A stretch of 64,000 bases of DNA from the NCBI GenBank assembly GCA_910588685.1, contig CAJUPX010000003.1, positions 1 through 64,000 on the forward strand. The letters are read 5' to 3'. Shown piece after piece: positions 34,998 through 42,343 of this stretch. The position numbers and the translations under genes are program-made. Under the pieces are notes generated by a model. It searched no databases and was not told the origin of the DNA. It saw only the letters and a list, made by a program, of their open reading frames with translations. The DNA is from an uncultured Christensenellaceae bacterium (lineage in GTDB: Bacteria > Bacillota > Clostridia > Christensenellales > Borkfalkiaceae). The first letter of the stretch is position 1. Each line of letters opens with the position of its first letter.

Positions 34998-35452
34998 TAC
35001 TCTGCCTCCGCTTCGCTATCGTCAATTGTTTCATCGTCATCCAACTCATCGTAAAATGGTTCGTCATAAAGGTCATGAGATTCCTCTGTTAGTCCATCAT
35101 TCCTATCATAAGATACCGATTCTTCAAAACCTATTCCCGGCTCACGACTTTTTGCAATTATCCTTTTTACTTTAAATTCGTTACACGCTTCCTCTAATGT
35201 AGGGCATTTGCCGTTGGACTCCTGTGGATAGCCGTTTACCATACAAGAATGGATACTCCACGCCGCATCAAACTGAATAAAAAGTCTTGTTAAGCCGTGT
35301 TTGTTTTCTTCTCTTTCAAGTTTTGATAAAAAGCACCTTGCAAAATGCCTATCTTCGTCTTTAGTATCGTCCGTTATAAATAACGCTGCAAATTTATCAG
35401 CATTTTCCGTCGGCAAAACTACCGACATTTCACTTTCTGCCCAATTTGGCAT
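34997..35452 (-). CDS. Api92/DUF1281-like protein, paralogue of its upstream neighbour
   Basis: A 151-residue acidic protein beginning MPNWAESEMSVVLPTENADK. The MPNW-type opening is typical for Api92-like phage/plasmid proteins. It shares the pattern MxxxAxxxMxVVLPxE with the next upstream gene, so the two are tandem duplicates. The start at 35452 overlaps the upstream stop (TAATG) and has GGAGGCGGA before it. Confidence 0.62.
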   Translation of the reverse strand: MPNWAESEMSVVLPTENADKFAALFITDDTKDEDRHFARCFLSKLEREENKHGLTRLFIQFDAAWSIHSCMVNGYPQESNGKCPTLEEACNEFKVKRIIAKSREPGIGFEESVSYDRNDGLTEESHDLYDEPFYDELDDDETIDDSEAEAE

Positions 35453-35865
35453 TATTCCGCCTCCGCTTCCGATTTTTCTTTCAATTTGCGCGATGTATGC
35501 CCGTCTATCCACGAATCCGAATCATATCGACAAATACGGTCTTTCTCGTCAAACTTGATACTTTCGTCAAAATCTTCTTCGTCGTTTCTTGCATCAATAT
35601 TCAACAAAGCTATGCCAAGTTCAAAACACACGTCTCTTATATCGTTATCTTCATTTTCGATAAGACACGCTTCCAAACTTGTATTGCACGAAATATCGTA
35701 GATGCGCTTTTGATAGCCTGCTTTGTCTGCGCTCTCGCTGTCCGTAAGCATTATTTCGGTATTCAAAAAGCTGTACTCGCAATCCTGATCGAAATACCGT
35801 TCAAACTCGTCAATATGTTCTTCGGGCAGAACCACCACCATGCAACCGTTAGCGTATGAACTCAT
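35452..35865 (-). CDS. Api92-like protein, paralogue of the downstream gene
   Basis: A 137-residue acidic protein starting MSSYANGCMVVVLPEEHIDE. The first 25 residues match the downstream gene's opening. The rest is aspartate/glutamate-rich. Start and upstream stop share one base (TGATG). Function unknown; its last codons (SEAEAE) form the ribosome site of the next gene. Confidence 0.6.
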   Translation of the reverse strand: MSSYANGCMVVVLPEEHIDEFERYFDQDCEYSFLNTEIMLTDSESADKAGYQKRIYDISCNTSLEACLIENEDNDIRDVCFELGIALLNIDARNDEEDFDESIKFDEKDRICRYDSDSWIDGHTSRKLKEKSEAEAE

Positions 35866-36194
35866 CAGGCAGCCTGCCTTTTGCGTTCATTATTCTCACG
35901 GTGCAATTTAATAAGTTGGCGTAAATAGTCCCTCGTCTGTCTCGGCAACTCGCTCACAACGAACACGTCCCACAATTTCTCGATAATCTTTTCGCCCAAG
36001 AACTCGACATATTCTTCGTCATGCAAAACATCGTCCATAAGATAGCGGTAGACTTCTTTATAGAACGTAATTTTCAACGAATTGTCGTACACTTTATCTA
36101 TCCCGCCGCGTATCTGAATACGACGAAAATCGTCGTATTCGCTCTGCACTTGCTTAAAAAATGCTCTGCGCACTTCTTCTATATCCTGTTTCAT
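35865..36194 (-). CDS. uncharacterised small helical protein
   Basis: A 109-residue protein, mostly helical, with charged N-terminal (DIEEVRRAFFKQVQSEYDDF) and basic C-terminal ends. No domain recognised. It is coupled with the next gene through a one-base overlap. Confidence 0.58.
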   Translation of the reverse strand: MKQDIEEVRRAFFKQVQSEYDDFRRIQIRGGIDKVYDNSLKITFYKEVYRYLMDDVLHDEEYVEFLGEKIIEKLWDVFVVSELPRQTRDYLRQLIKLHRENNERKRQAA

Positions 36195-36219
36195 TTCTGT
36201 TCCGTTTCCCTTAAATTTT

Positions 36220-36810
36220 TTACATCATTGCGGCATACGCCGAAGAATGATGTTCCATTTTAGTAAACAAACCGCTATACTCGTCGGAAGTCTGATCGCG
36301 CATATCGTGTAGCACGTCATTCAAATCGTCGCCGAAAAAGCCTCCGCAGTTGTCCAATTCTTCCCCTGCTTCATCGGAAATCTTAAATCCGAAACAATCC
36401 CCCTGCAAATAATTGTCATAGGTTCTCGTTTCTGCGATTAAGGTTTCCATTATCCTTTGTTTGAGACTTTCGTCCAAATTCCCGCCGAACTCTTGCTCCG
36501 CCTTTTCTTTCGTAACAAAGATATAGCCTACCTGTCCGCTATCCCAACGGTCTCCGAAATCCGTATTCGACATAGTAATGCCGGAATGATCGTACAGGTA
36601 AAGCGGCAGAATGACAAATGCGTTTTTGTATTCTTCGCTTTCTTGGAATGCTTGCGGATCTTCGTACTCGTGTTTATCGCCGAGATTATACCGTCTGTGC
36701 CAACAAACCATTTTACCGAGATTGTCCCACTTGCGCGGGGTTTCAGCAAACTCGTCTCGGAAAACTTCCAATTTATAGCTGCCGTCCGAAACCGTCATAG
36801 TATCTTCCAT
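36220..36810 (-). CDS. conserved phage/plasmid protein of unknown function
   Basis: A 196-residue acidic protein. The pattern PRKWDNLGKMVCWHRRYNLGD, then LPLYLYDHSGITMS and DRWDSGQVGYIFVTK (taken in parts, about residues 25-125) is a recognisable family of phage and conjugative-element proteins, usually annotated hypothetical. The role is unknown. Confidence 0.7.
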   Translation of the reverse strand: MEDTMTVSDGSYKLEVFRDEFAETPRKWDNLGKMVCWHRRYNLGDKHEYEDPQAFQESEEYKNAFVILPLYLYDHSGITMSNTDFGDRWDSGQVGYIFVTKEKAEQEFGGNLDESLKQRIMETLIAETRTYDNYLQGDCFGFKISDEAGEELDNCGGFFGDDLNDVLHDMRDQTSDEYSGLFTKMEHHSSAYAAMM

Positions 36811-36827
36811 AAATCCCTCCCCATTTC

Positions 36828-37574
36828 TTATATCATTTCAAAAACTTGTTGCTCGTCATTGACACGCTTCTGTGCTATCCGAAAATAGGCATTATCAAGC
36901 TCATACCCAATGAAATGTCTTTTTGTTTTTATGCAAGCAACAGCCGTACTTCCGCTGCCAAGAAAACTATCACAGACCACATCTCCCTCTTTTGAATAAC
37001 TTTTTATTAAGTATTCAAGCAACTCTATCGGCTTTTGCGTTGGGTGCAATCTGTTTTTTCGCATTGAACTTATTTCAATTAAGTTCGTCGGAAAATACTC
37101 ATCGCTATAATTTTCATAACCAAGCGTAAACCCGTCCTTTCTCATAGAAGAATTAAGGCACTTTGCCCCACCGCGTTTTCTCATTTTCCCTTATCGCATT
37201 TGCGGATAGTAATTGACACGTTCCCCATTTTTTGAGAAAACCATTATTTCTTCCGTTATTTGTAATGGCATATATTTTGCTAATTGAAAACTTCCGCTTA
37301 ACCGTTTATTCCATATCCATTTATGCTTGAAATTTTCCTTATTGCTCATAATCAGTTCACTTGAAAAAGGTTCTTTCCCAAATAGCACTATTGCGGCATT
37401 CTTTTTAGCAATTCTTTTATACTCTTGCCACATTTTGTTCAAGGGAACTACTTTATCCCACACACACGCCGTTACACCATACGGCGGATCTGAAAGTATC
37501 AAATCAATGCTTTCATCTGGTATTTCACGCATCAATTCAAGACAATCGCCTTGTTTTATGTAATCCGTTTTCAT
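36828..37574 (-). pseudogene. N4/N6 DNA methyltransferase split by one in-frame TAA
   Basis: The first half (37191-37574) has DPPYGVTACVWDKVVP, the catalytic motif IV. The second (36828-37184) has HPTQKPIELLEYLI and the SAM motif FLGSGSTAVA. The DPPY-first order is the beta class. A TAA at 37191-37193 is followed in the same frame by GGG AAA ATG and the second half, so the two are one gene with one nonsense codon. The cut removes the SAM-binding half, so the product is probably inactive unless the stop is read through or both halves assemble. Confidence 0.8.
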
Positions 37575-37575
37575 A

Positions 37576-38373
37576 TCACATCTCCGCCGTATTGTGCGCT
37601 AAACTCAACGCCATATTGATAGTGCGCTTGCCGTAATAGCCGCCGCTGTTATCCCATTTCGGGCGATACAGACCGCTTGAACGGAATATACTGTCTATTT
37701 GCGATTCGTCTTGAGTCCAATACGCTAATATTCTCGCAAGCGCAAAATCCGCCGAACTCTGCGAATCGTAACTGCCTTGCCAATCGCCGCGATACAGCCT
37801 ATCGAACTTTGCGCCCTGCCGACTGTCCCGAATTTTGTCTATCAGCTCTCTATCCGTTTTTGTGGCTTGACGGTGTTCTACGGGCTTGTACTCAACAGGC
37901 TTTCCAAGATATTCTTTGTTCAGCTCTCCGATAATGTCCGAAAGGTCTTTTATTTCCGCCGAATCGCCTACAATGTTGCCCGTCATACAGACAAAGCGTT
38001 TTGTATCGTACATTTCAAGACCGAGCGTATCGTTTTTCTTTCTCGCGTTCTCCGGCAGACTTCCATAACAAAGAAAATGCAAGCCCTTACCGCTAACCGA
38101 CGATTCGCAATAGGTGTCGAGCTTCGACGCAAATTCAAGCATCTTATCCCGTATCTCGGCGGGCTTTTCGTCAACCTCGTCAATATCTACGAATACAATG
38201 CCACTCGTCAACACAAAGCTCAAACCGTCCTGTCCGTGTGATTGTGCGTACCGCAACGCGGTATCGAAGTCCGCCCAAGATTTTGGATTATTGCTTTGCG
38301 CATAATCGCCCGTATTGGGCGAAATCATTACCTTGCCCCAATGCCCCTCTTTCGGCTTCGCCTTAAAACACAC
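37576..38373 (-). CDS. NrS-1-like primase-polymerase
   Basis: A protein of 265 residues from a GTG at 38373. The archaeo-eukaryotic primase fold is seen in NPKSWADFDTALRYAQ, VFVDIDEVDE (metal aspartates) and SGKGLHFLCYG. The C-terminal helical bundle SSADFALARILAYWTQDESQ is the HBD-type tail of NrS-1-like enzymes. Coding-like similarity runs about 20 residues further upstream (LENVPDELKKRRQWV), overlapping the ArdC-like gene, but no standard start codon lies there. It probably primes replication of the element. Confidence 0.78.
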   Translation of the reverse strand: MCFKAKPKEGHWGKVMISPNTGDYAQSNNPKSWADFDTALRYAQSHGQDGLSFVLTSGIVFVDIDEVDEKPAEIRDKMLEFASKLDTYCESSVSGKGLHFLCYGSLPENARKKNDTLGLEMYDTKRFVCMTGNIVGDSAEIKDLSDIIGELNKEYLGKPVEYKPVEHRQATKTDRELIDKIRDSRQGAKFDRLYRGDWQGSYDSQSSADFALARILAYWTQDESQIDSIFRSSGLYRPKWDNSGGYYGKRTINMALSLAHNTAEM

Positions 38374-38410
38374 CCATTGCCGTCTTTTTTTCAGCTCGTC
38401 GGGTACGTTT

Positions 38411-39445
38411 TCAAGCTGCTTCCATTTCCGAACGCTTGGCGTTTGCGGGACGAAAGGGATCTTCGTCGGCTTCTAACCCTCCGCCGTTATCGGCGGAAGG
38501 GTCGGGCGCAGCCTGCGCCCTCGCCTGTTGGTCTTTATAAAACGCGCGGGAAATCTTGTCCATAACGAGCTTCGTACTCGCGCATACGAGATTGAGATTT
38601 TCGCGGAACATATCGGTTTGTTCTTCGGTCATATTCTTCATATAATCGAAGTTGTAACCGCTCGTGTCGAGACCGAAATGCGCCGCAAGAATACACGCTC
38701 TGCTGTCCGCTTCGATTTTCTCGGCGTTTTCGCCCGTCATGCCCTCAAAGCCCCTGCCTTTGTAATTGTCGTTGATTGCCCTGCTCGCGCCTTCGATTGC
38801 CGTCAGAGCCGTCGCCGTGTTGCCCAAGCCCTTGCAGATTTTGACGGTCTTTTTCTCTTTGTCGATTTTATAGTTTTCGTCGTCGGCAAATTCGGACTCG
38901 TCCGTGAATTTGTATTTCCAATGCTTTGCCGAGAGCGCGGCGAACACGCCGTCGAGAATGATTTTGTTTTCTTTATCGGACACCTTTTTACCGATTGCAT
39001 AGGGCTTGACTTCCGCGCCTTCGGTTGCCGCAACGTCGAATACATAGACGGGATGAAACCCGACGGTTTTTTCGCGGGTATATACGATTTCGTTACCTTC
39101 TTCGTCGAGCTTGGGATTGCCGTCCTTATCTTTTGCCGTTACCTCGTATTCCTCTTTGGTCGGCGCAATGATTTCCATACTTGCCGCACCTTCCTTGATG
39201 TGTCTGCCTTCGCGCGCCCATTCGTTCATGCTCTTTGCAACCGTCATATCGGGATTCTGTTCGAGCATAAGCATAATGTTACTTACCGAATATTTGCTGT
39301 TCGCGCCGCACTTCAAAAGCAAATCCTTGTATTTCCCCTCGGCGATAATCTTTTTGTACTGCGCATCGGTTCTGTCGTTAAGTTCCGCGCGCTCGTCGTC
39401 CGTGTAATCCGCCACCGTCGTTACGGCTTCTTTGTTCTGTTCCAT
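38411..39445 (-). CDS. ArdC-like antirestriction/DNA-binding protein
   Basis: A 344-residue protein. YSVSNIMLMLEQNPDMT, then SMNEWAREGRHIKEGAASM matches the N-terminal domain of ArdC, which coats single-stranded DNA entering a recipient. The C-terminal part has an ImmA/IrrE-like fold region (EADSRACILAAHFGLDTSGY) but no HExxH, so no metallopeptidase activity is expected. The RBS AAGGAGACA is present. The primase follows at once. Confidence 0.82.
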   Translation of the reverse strand: MEQNKEAVTTVADYTDDERAELNDRTDAQYKKIIAEGKYKDLLLKCGANSKYSVSNIMLMLEQNPDMTVAKSMNEWAREGRHIKEGAASMEIIAPTKEEYEVTAKDKDGNPKLDEEGNEIVYTREKTVGFHPVYVFDVAATEGAEVKPYAIGKKVSDKENKIILDGVFAALSAKHWKYKFTDESEFADDENYKIDKEKKTVKICKGLGNTATALTAIEGASRAINDNYKGRGFEGMTGENAEKIEADSRACILAAHFGLDTSGYNFDYMKNMTEEQTDMFRENLNLVCASTKLVMDKISRAFYKDQQARAQAAPDPSADNGGGLEADEDPFRPANAKRSEMEAA

Positions 39446-39578
39446 ATTCCTTGTCTCCTTAAAGATGATTTTTTACGCACTCAAGCGTTGTTTTAATTCC
39501 GAATAAAATTCCTTGCCCCGGATAGGCAAGTTGTGCCTTGTTCTTTCTTCTTCAAACTGAAATCTTTTTTCCAAGTCC

Positions 39579-39800
39579 TTAACCGAATACAAAGCCTATA
39601 ATCGCACCGATTAAATCTTTCTTTGCTTTCTCCCTGCTGTTCTGCTCGTCGCTCTTTGCAAGTTTCACTCCGAGTACGATACAGTAGATCGTACCTACCG
39701 CTCCGATAATCGCAATCGCGGGCCACAGAATAGCGTTAAGCACTTCGAGAATAGGCGCAATCACGGGTGCGAAATCAACCGCTGCCAATAAATTTGTCAT
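39579..39800 (-). CDS. pilin-like conjugal transfer protein (Mbov_0395/VirB2-like)
   Basis: A 73-residue protein with two hydrophobic segments (EVLNAILWPAIAIIGAVGTI and KKDLIGAIIGFVFG) around a basic-acidic turn, VKLAKSDEQNSREKAKK. This matches the small pilin-like proteins of Gram-positive conjugation modules. A strong ribosome site (GGAGG) precedes it. The other transfer genes normally next to it are absent here. 39446-39578 shows no gene. Confidence 0.7.
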   Translation of the reverse strand: MTNLLAAVDFAPVIAPILEVLNAILWPAIAIIGAVGTIYCIVLGVKLAKSDEQNSREKAKKDLIGAIIGFVFG

Positions 39801-39943
39801 TTAATTTTCCTCCATTTTTTAAATATTTTTAAGTTCTTTCAGAACGAAGGCGGGTATCCCGCTTCCGTTGTTTTTGGGGTTGGCGCTTGTCTTTTGACGG
39901 CAAAATGCGCCTACCCCTTAACCTGCTAACTTTTTTTGTAGTT

Positions 39944-40201
39944 TTAACCCTTGTTTTCAAATTGATGATGCACTACGCTGTCGTACCCCTTTTCTTCCAT
40001 TACGTCTTCAAGCGCGTAAAAGAAGTCCGAATCCATAACGATAGCCCTGCTCTCGATCCTGCCCTGATATGCTTTGCGCATCTTGGCAATATACTTGTGG
40101 TAATTGACGCGCCTGTTCGCGGTAAACAGCAATTCGCCGAGTCTATCGTTGGTAGGCAAAAACATTTCCGTTTCCCCGATAATCGCATTTATGTACTCCA
40201 T
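39944..40201 (-). CDS. uncharacterised small protein
   Basis: An 85-residue protein (MEYINAIIGETEMFLPTNDR start) with a strong ribosome site, GAGGAGGG. No domain is recognised. It lies between the sigma factor and the pilin-like gene. The 143 bases after it hold a GC-rich inverted repeat (near 39845-39870) without a T tract and no gene. Confidence 0.6.
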   Translation of the reverse strand: MEYINAIIGETEMFLPTNDRLGELLFTANRRVNYHKYIAKMRKAYQGRIESRAIVMDSDFFYALEDVMEEKGYDSVVHHQFENKG

Positions 40202-40290
40202 TCAACCCTCCTCGTCAGGGAAATATAAAAGTCCCTTCACTTATTAGAGAAAAATCGGTAGTTTGTTGGGGTGTTTTTCTGAAAATATTT

Positions 40291-40716
40291 TTATTTTTTT
40301 TCTATCAGTTTTTTCAGCTTAACGAAAATGCCGTCTACACGTTCTTTTATTGTGCAACGTAATACGCCTTCTTCTTTAGCGATTTCGGCCTGCGACATAT
40401 TCAGTACAAAGAGTTTATGTATTGTCTGCCGCTGTAAATCCGTTAAATACGGCAAGACAGCATTCAGTTTATCTATCAATGCAGCCCGTTCCCTTTTCTT
40501 TTCTTGCAAGTCGAACACTTCTTCCGTGTCCGTTTTATCGTCCTCGAAGTCTCGCCCTGCTTCTATAATTCCTTCAAGCGACTTTGAGTAATACTTTTCG
40601 TATGCGTCGTTGCGCCATTCTTCCCGTAAGCTCTCGCGATATTGCTTTGCAATTTCTTCAGAAACCTCGACCATTACCTTTTTACCTTGTGCGTTAATGA
40701 AATAAATCTTTGCCAT
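40291..40716 (-). CDS. sigma-70 family factor of the mobile element
   Basis: A 141-residue protein. The C-terminal part has sigma region 4: LPYLTDLQRQTIHKLF, then MSQAEIAKEEGVLRCTIKER, a helix-turn-helix for -35 recognition. The N-terminal half is acidic and lacks a clear region 2, so it may be a region 4-only regulator instead of a full sigma factor. GGAGGGTTTCACTC precedes the ATG. A leader with tandem terminator hairpins lies upstream, so its expression is probably controlled at that point. Confidence 0.8.
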   Translation of the reverse strand: MAKIYFINAQGKKVMVEVSEEIAKQYRESLREEWRNDAYEKYYSKSLEGIIEAGRDFEDDKTDTEEVFDLQEKKRERAALIDKLNAVLPYLTDLQRQTIHKLFVLNMSQAEIAKEEGVLRCTIKERVDGIFVKLKKLIEKK

Positions 40717-40789
40717 GAGTGAAACCCTCCGATTTTGATTTTTGTTTTTGAAAAATCGCTATCGGCGGATTTCGCCTTCAATGAAAAAA

Positions 40790-40825
40790 GCCACCGATAA
40801 CGGCGACTAAACCGTTACGGGTGGC
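40790..40825 (-). terminator. leader hairpin 1 (terminator-like) upstream of the sigma factor
   Basis: On the minus strand GCCACC-GTAACGG and CCGTTAT-GGTGGC form a long stem with loop TTTAGTCG, followed by TTTTTT. It lies 74 bases upstream of the sigma factor gene and in its direction of transcription. Confidence 0.8.
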
Positions 40826-40836
40826 AAAAAATAAAA

Positions 40837-40889
40837 AACGCTTGAGCATAGGAATAAACCCCGTTAAAAGTTTAGTCCTGCTCAAACGC
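40837..40889 (-). terminator. leader hairpin 2 (terminator-like) upstream of the sigma factor
   Basis: On the minus strand GCGTTTGAGCA pairs with TGCTCAAGCGTT across a long partly paired insert (GGACTAAAC against GGTTTATTCC), followed by TTTTTATTTTTT. It is the first of the two tandem hairpins met by RNA polymerase. The remaining part of 40890-41100 holds only the possible promoter below. Confidence 0.75.
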
Positions 40890-41040
40890 GCTCGTTTTAA
40901 ATTCCGTTTTTAATTTCTATTGCAGTTAAATATATTTAGTTATTGTACTTCATTACTTTTATCATAGGCGCATAATCCCTATCCCATCTTTCAAGGCTTA
41001 TGATTATGTCAGTCCACACGCTCTCGCTGTGCTTATGCAC

Positions 41041-41046
41041 ATTATA
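41041..41046 (-). promoter_or_regulatory. possible -10 element of the element's long minus-strand transcript
   Basis: TATAAT on the minus strand within TTTTATATAATGTGC, about 150 bases before the leader hairpins. No good -35 lies 16-18 bases away, so this is tentative. Confidence 0.3.
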
Positions 41047-41101
41047 TAAAATTTATGATTGCGTATTTTGACACTTTATACCTATAATTCAGTTTTAATG
41101 T

Positions 41102-41130
41102 AAAAAAAAGAAACACCACATCGGTGCTTC
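41102..41130 (-). terminator. terminator of the galactose/glycosidase operon
   Basis: On the minus strand GAAGCACC pairs with GGTGTTTC around GATGT, followed by a run of eight Ts. It lies immediately after the small zinc-ribbon gene and marks the end of the carbohydrate locus. Confidence 0.85.
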
Positions 41131-41340
41131 TTAATCATCGCCTTTGGGCTTATTTAGTAATTTAATGGAAACACTACCGTCTTGCACGTTTATCAAATAC
41201 CGACGGTAGCATTGTTTGCATTTATATATCATATCAACAACCGCTACAGCTTGAAACATTTCCGTATCACACTTCGGACAACGGATATGACTTTTTTCTG
41301 AACTATTTACATTTGCTTCTGTGCTTTTTGGTACTTCCAT
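41131..41340 (-). CDS. small zinc-ribbon protein
   Basis: A 69-residue protein with two CxxC pairs, CPKCDTEM and CKQCYRRY, which suggests one zinc ribbon. AAGGGG is upstream. It is 16 bp after galM in the same direction and before the operon terminator, so it belongs to the galactose transcript by position. Function unknown. Confidence 0.65.
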   Translation of the reverse strand: MEVPKSTEANVNSSEKSHIRCPKCDTEMFQAVAVVDMIYKCKQCYRRYLINVQDGSVSIKLLNKPKGDD

Positions 41341-41356
41341 AGTAAATAACCCCTTA

Positions 41357-42343
41357 TTAAGAGTTAAAACTGTATTTAATCTGATACTTTTTCATTTTAC
41401 CTTCTTTTAAAATCGGCTTTTCAAAGTCTTGCATATTTATGGCGTTCGGACAATACTGCGGTTCTAAACAAAAGCCTGCATATTGATTGTAAACGTCGCT
41501 CTTGCCTTTAACTCCGTTAAGCTGCCCGCCCGAATAGAATTGCAAGCAAGGCATATCCGTAAAAACGTCCATTTTTATACCCGTTATTTCGCTTTCGGCG
41601 TGAGCGGCGTGTTCCCCTTTCAATATAAAGTTATGGTCGTAGCCGTTTGTTGCTTTAAGTTCTTCCTTGCCGAAATCCGCACCTATTTGCTTAATTATAT
41701 TAAAATCAAACGGCGTATTCTTAACGGCTCTTTTATCTCCAGTGGGAATAAGACCGCTATCCACGGGAGTATAGTAATCTGCGTTTAGTTGCATCATATT
41801 TCCGCGGCAAGCACCCTTTCCCTCTCCGTCCAGATTGAAATATGCGTGGTTTGTGGGGCACCACAAAGTATCCTTGTCGCTCACCGCTTCAAAGTCTATA
41901 GCGAGCGAATTATCCGCAACCGTAAAGGTCACCGTAAACACAAGATTGCCGGGGTAGTTCTCCTCACCGTCGGGGCTTTCATACTTCATTGCAACCGAAT
42001 TTTCGGTATGGTTTAAAATTTTAAACAGTTTTTTATCAAAGCCCTCGTTGCCGCCGTGAAGATGATTTTTACCGTTGTTGGTGTTGAGTTGATATTCCCT
42101 GCCATTCAGCGTAAATCTTCCGTTTGCAATTCTGTTAGCAACCCTGCCTATCGTAGCGCCTGCGTAACATCCGCTTTTTATGTAATCTTCTACCGAATTA
42201 AAGCCGAGAACTATATCAATGCCGTTTATTCTCAATGCGTTTATCCTTGCCCCGACTTCGCAAATATCAACTTCGATATCCCCGTCCTTAAGAGTATAAA
42301 GATAAATATCTTTACCGCCTATATTGTCGTAAAGTTTTTTCAT
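41357..42343 (-). CDS. galM: aldose 1-epimerase (galactose mutarotase)
   Basis: A 328-residue GalM. It interconverts alpha and beta galactose ahead of GalK. Conserved residues are in GATIGRVANRIANGRF, NHAYFNLDG (catalytic histidine), NGYDHNFIL and CLEPQYCPNAIN (catalytic glutamate). Its ATG overlaps the galE stop by four bases. Cytoplasmic. Confidence 0.95.
   Translation of the reverse strand: MKKLYDNIGGKDIYLYTLKDGDIEVDICEVGARINALRINGIDIVLGFNSVEDYIKSGCYAGATIGRVANRIANGRFTLNGREYQLNTNNGKNHLHGGNEGFDKKLFKILNHTENSVAMKYESPDGEENYPGNLVFTVTFTVADNSLAIDFEAVSDKDTLWCPTNHAYFNLDGEGKGACRGNMMQLNADYYTPVDSGLIPTGDKRAVKNTPFDFNIIKQIGADFGKEELKATNGYDHNFILKGEHAAHAESEITGIKMDVFTDMPCLQFYSGGQLNGVKGKSDVYNQYAGFCLEPQYCPNAINMQDFEKPILKEGKMKKYQIKYSFNS

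Noticed and set aside
31138-37574. A changed genetic code in which TAA is read as an amino acid
   Set aside because: Other genes in the element and the chromosome end normally at TAA, often overlapping the next start. Two interruptions are better explained by point mutations.
23038-39445. EAEM C-termini as a shared degradation or secretion tag
   Set aside because: Most cases are fully explained by a ribosome site placed in the last codons of overlapping genes, and the proteins are too varied to share one fate. Only the integrase and Fic endings are left unexplained.
38528-39496. 322-codon plus-strand frame opposite the ArdC-like gene
   Set aside because: It is the antisense shadow of a well-supported gene, and is phenylalanine and valine-rich as expected from the reverse of acidic/lysine codons.
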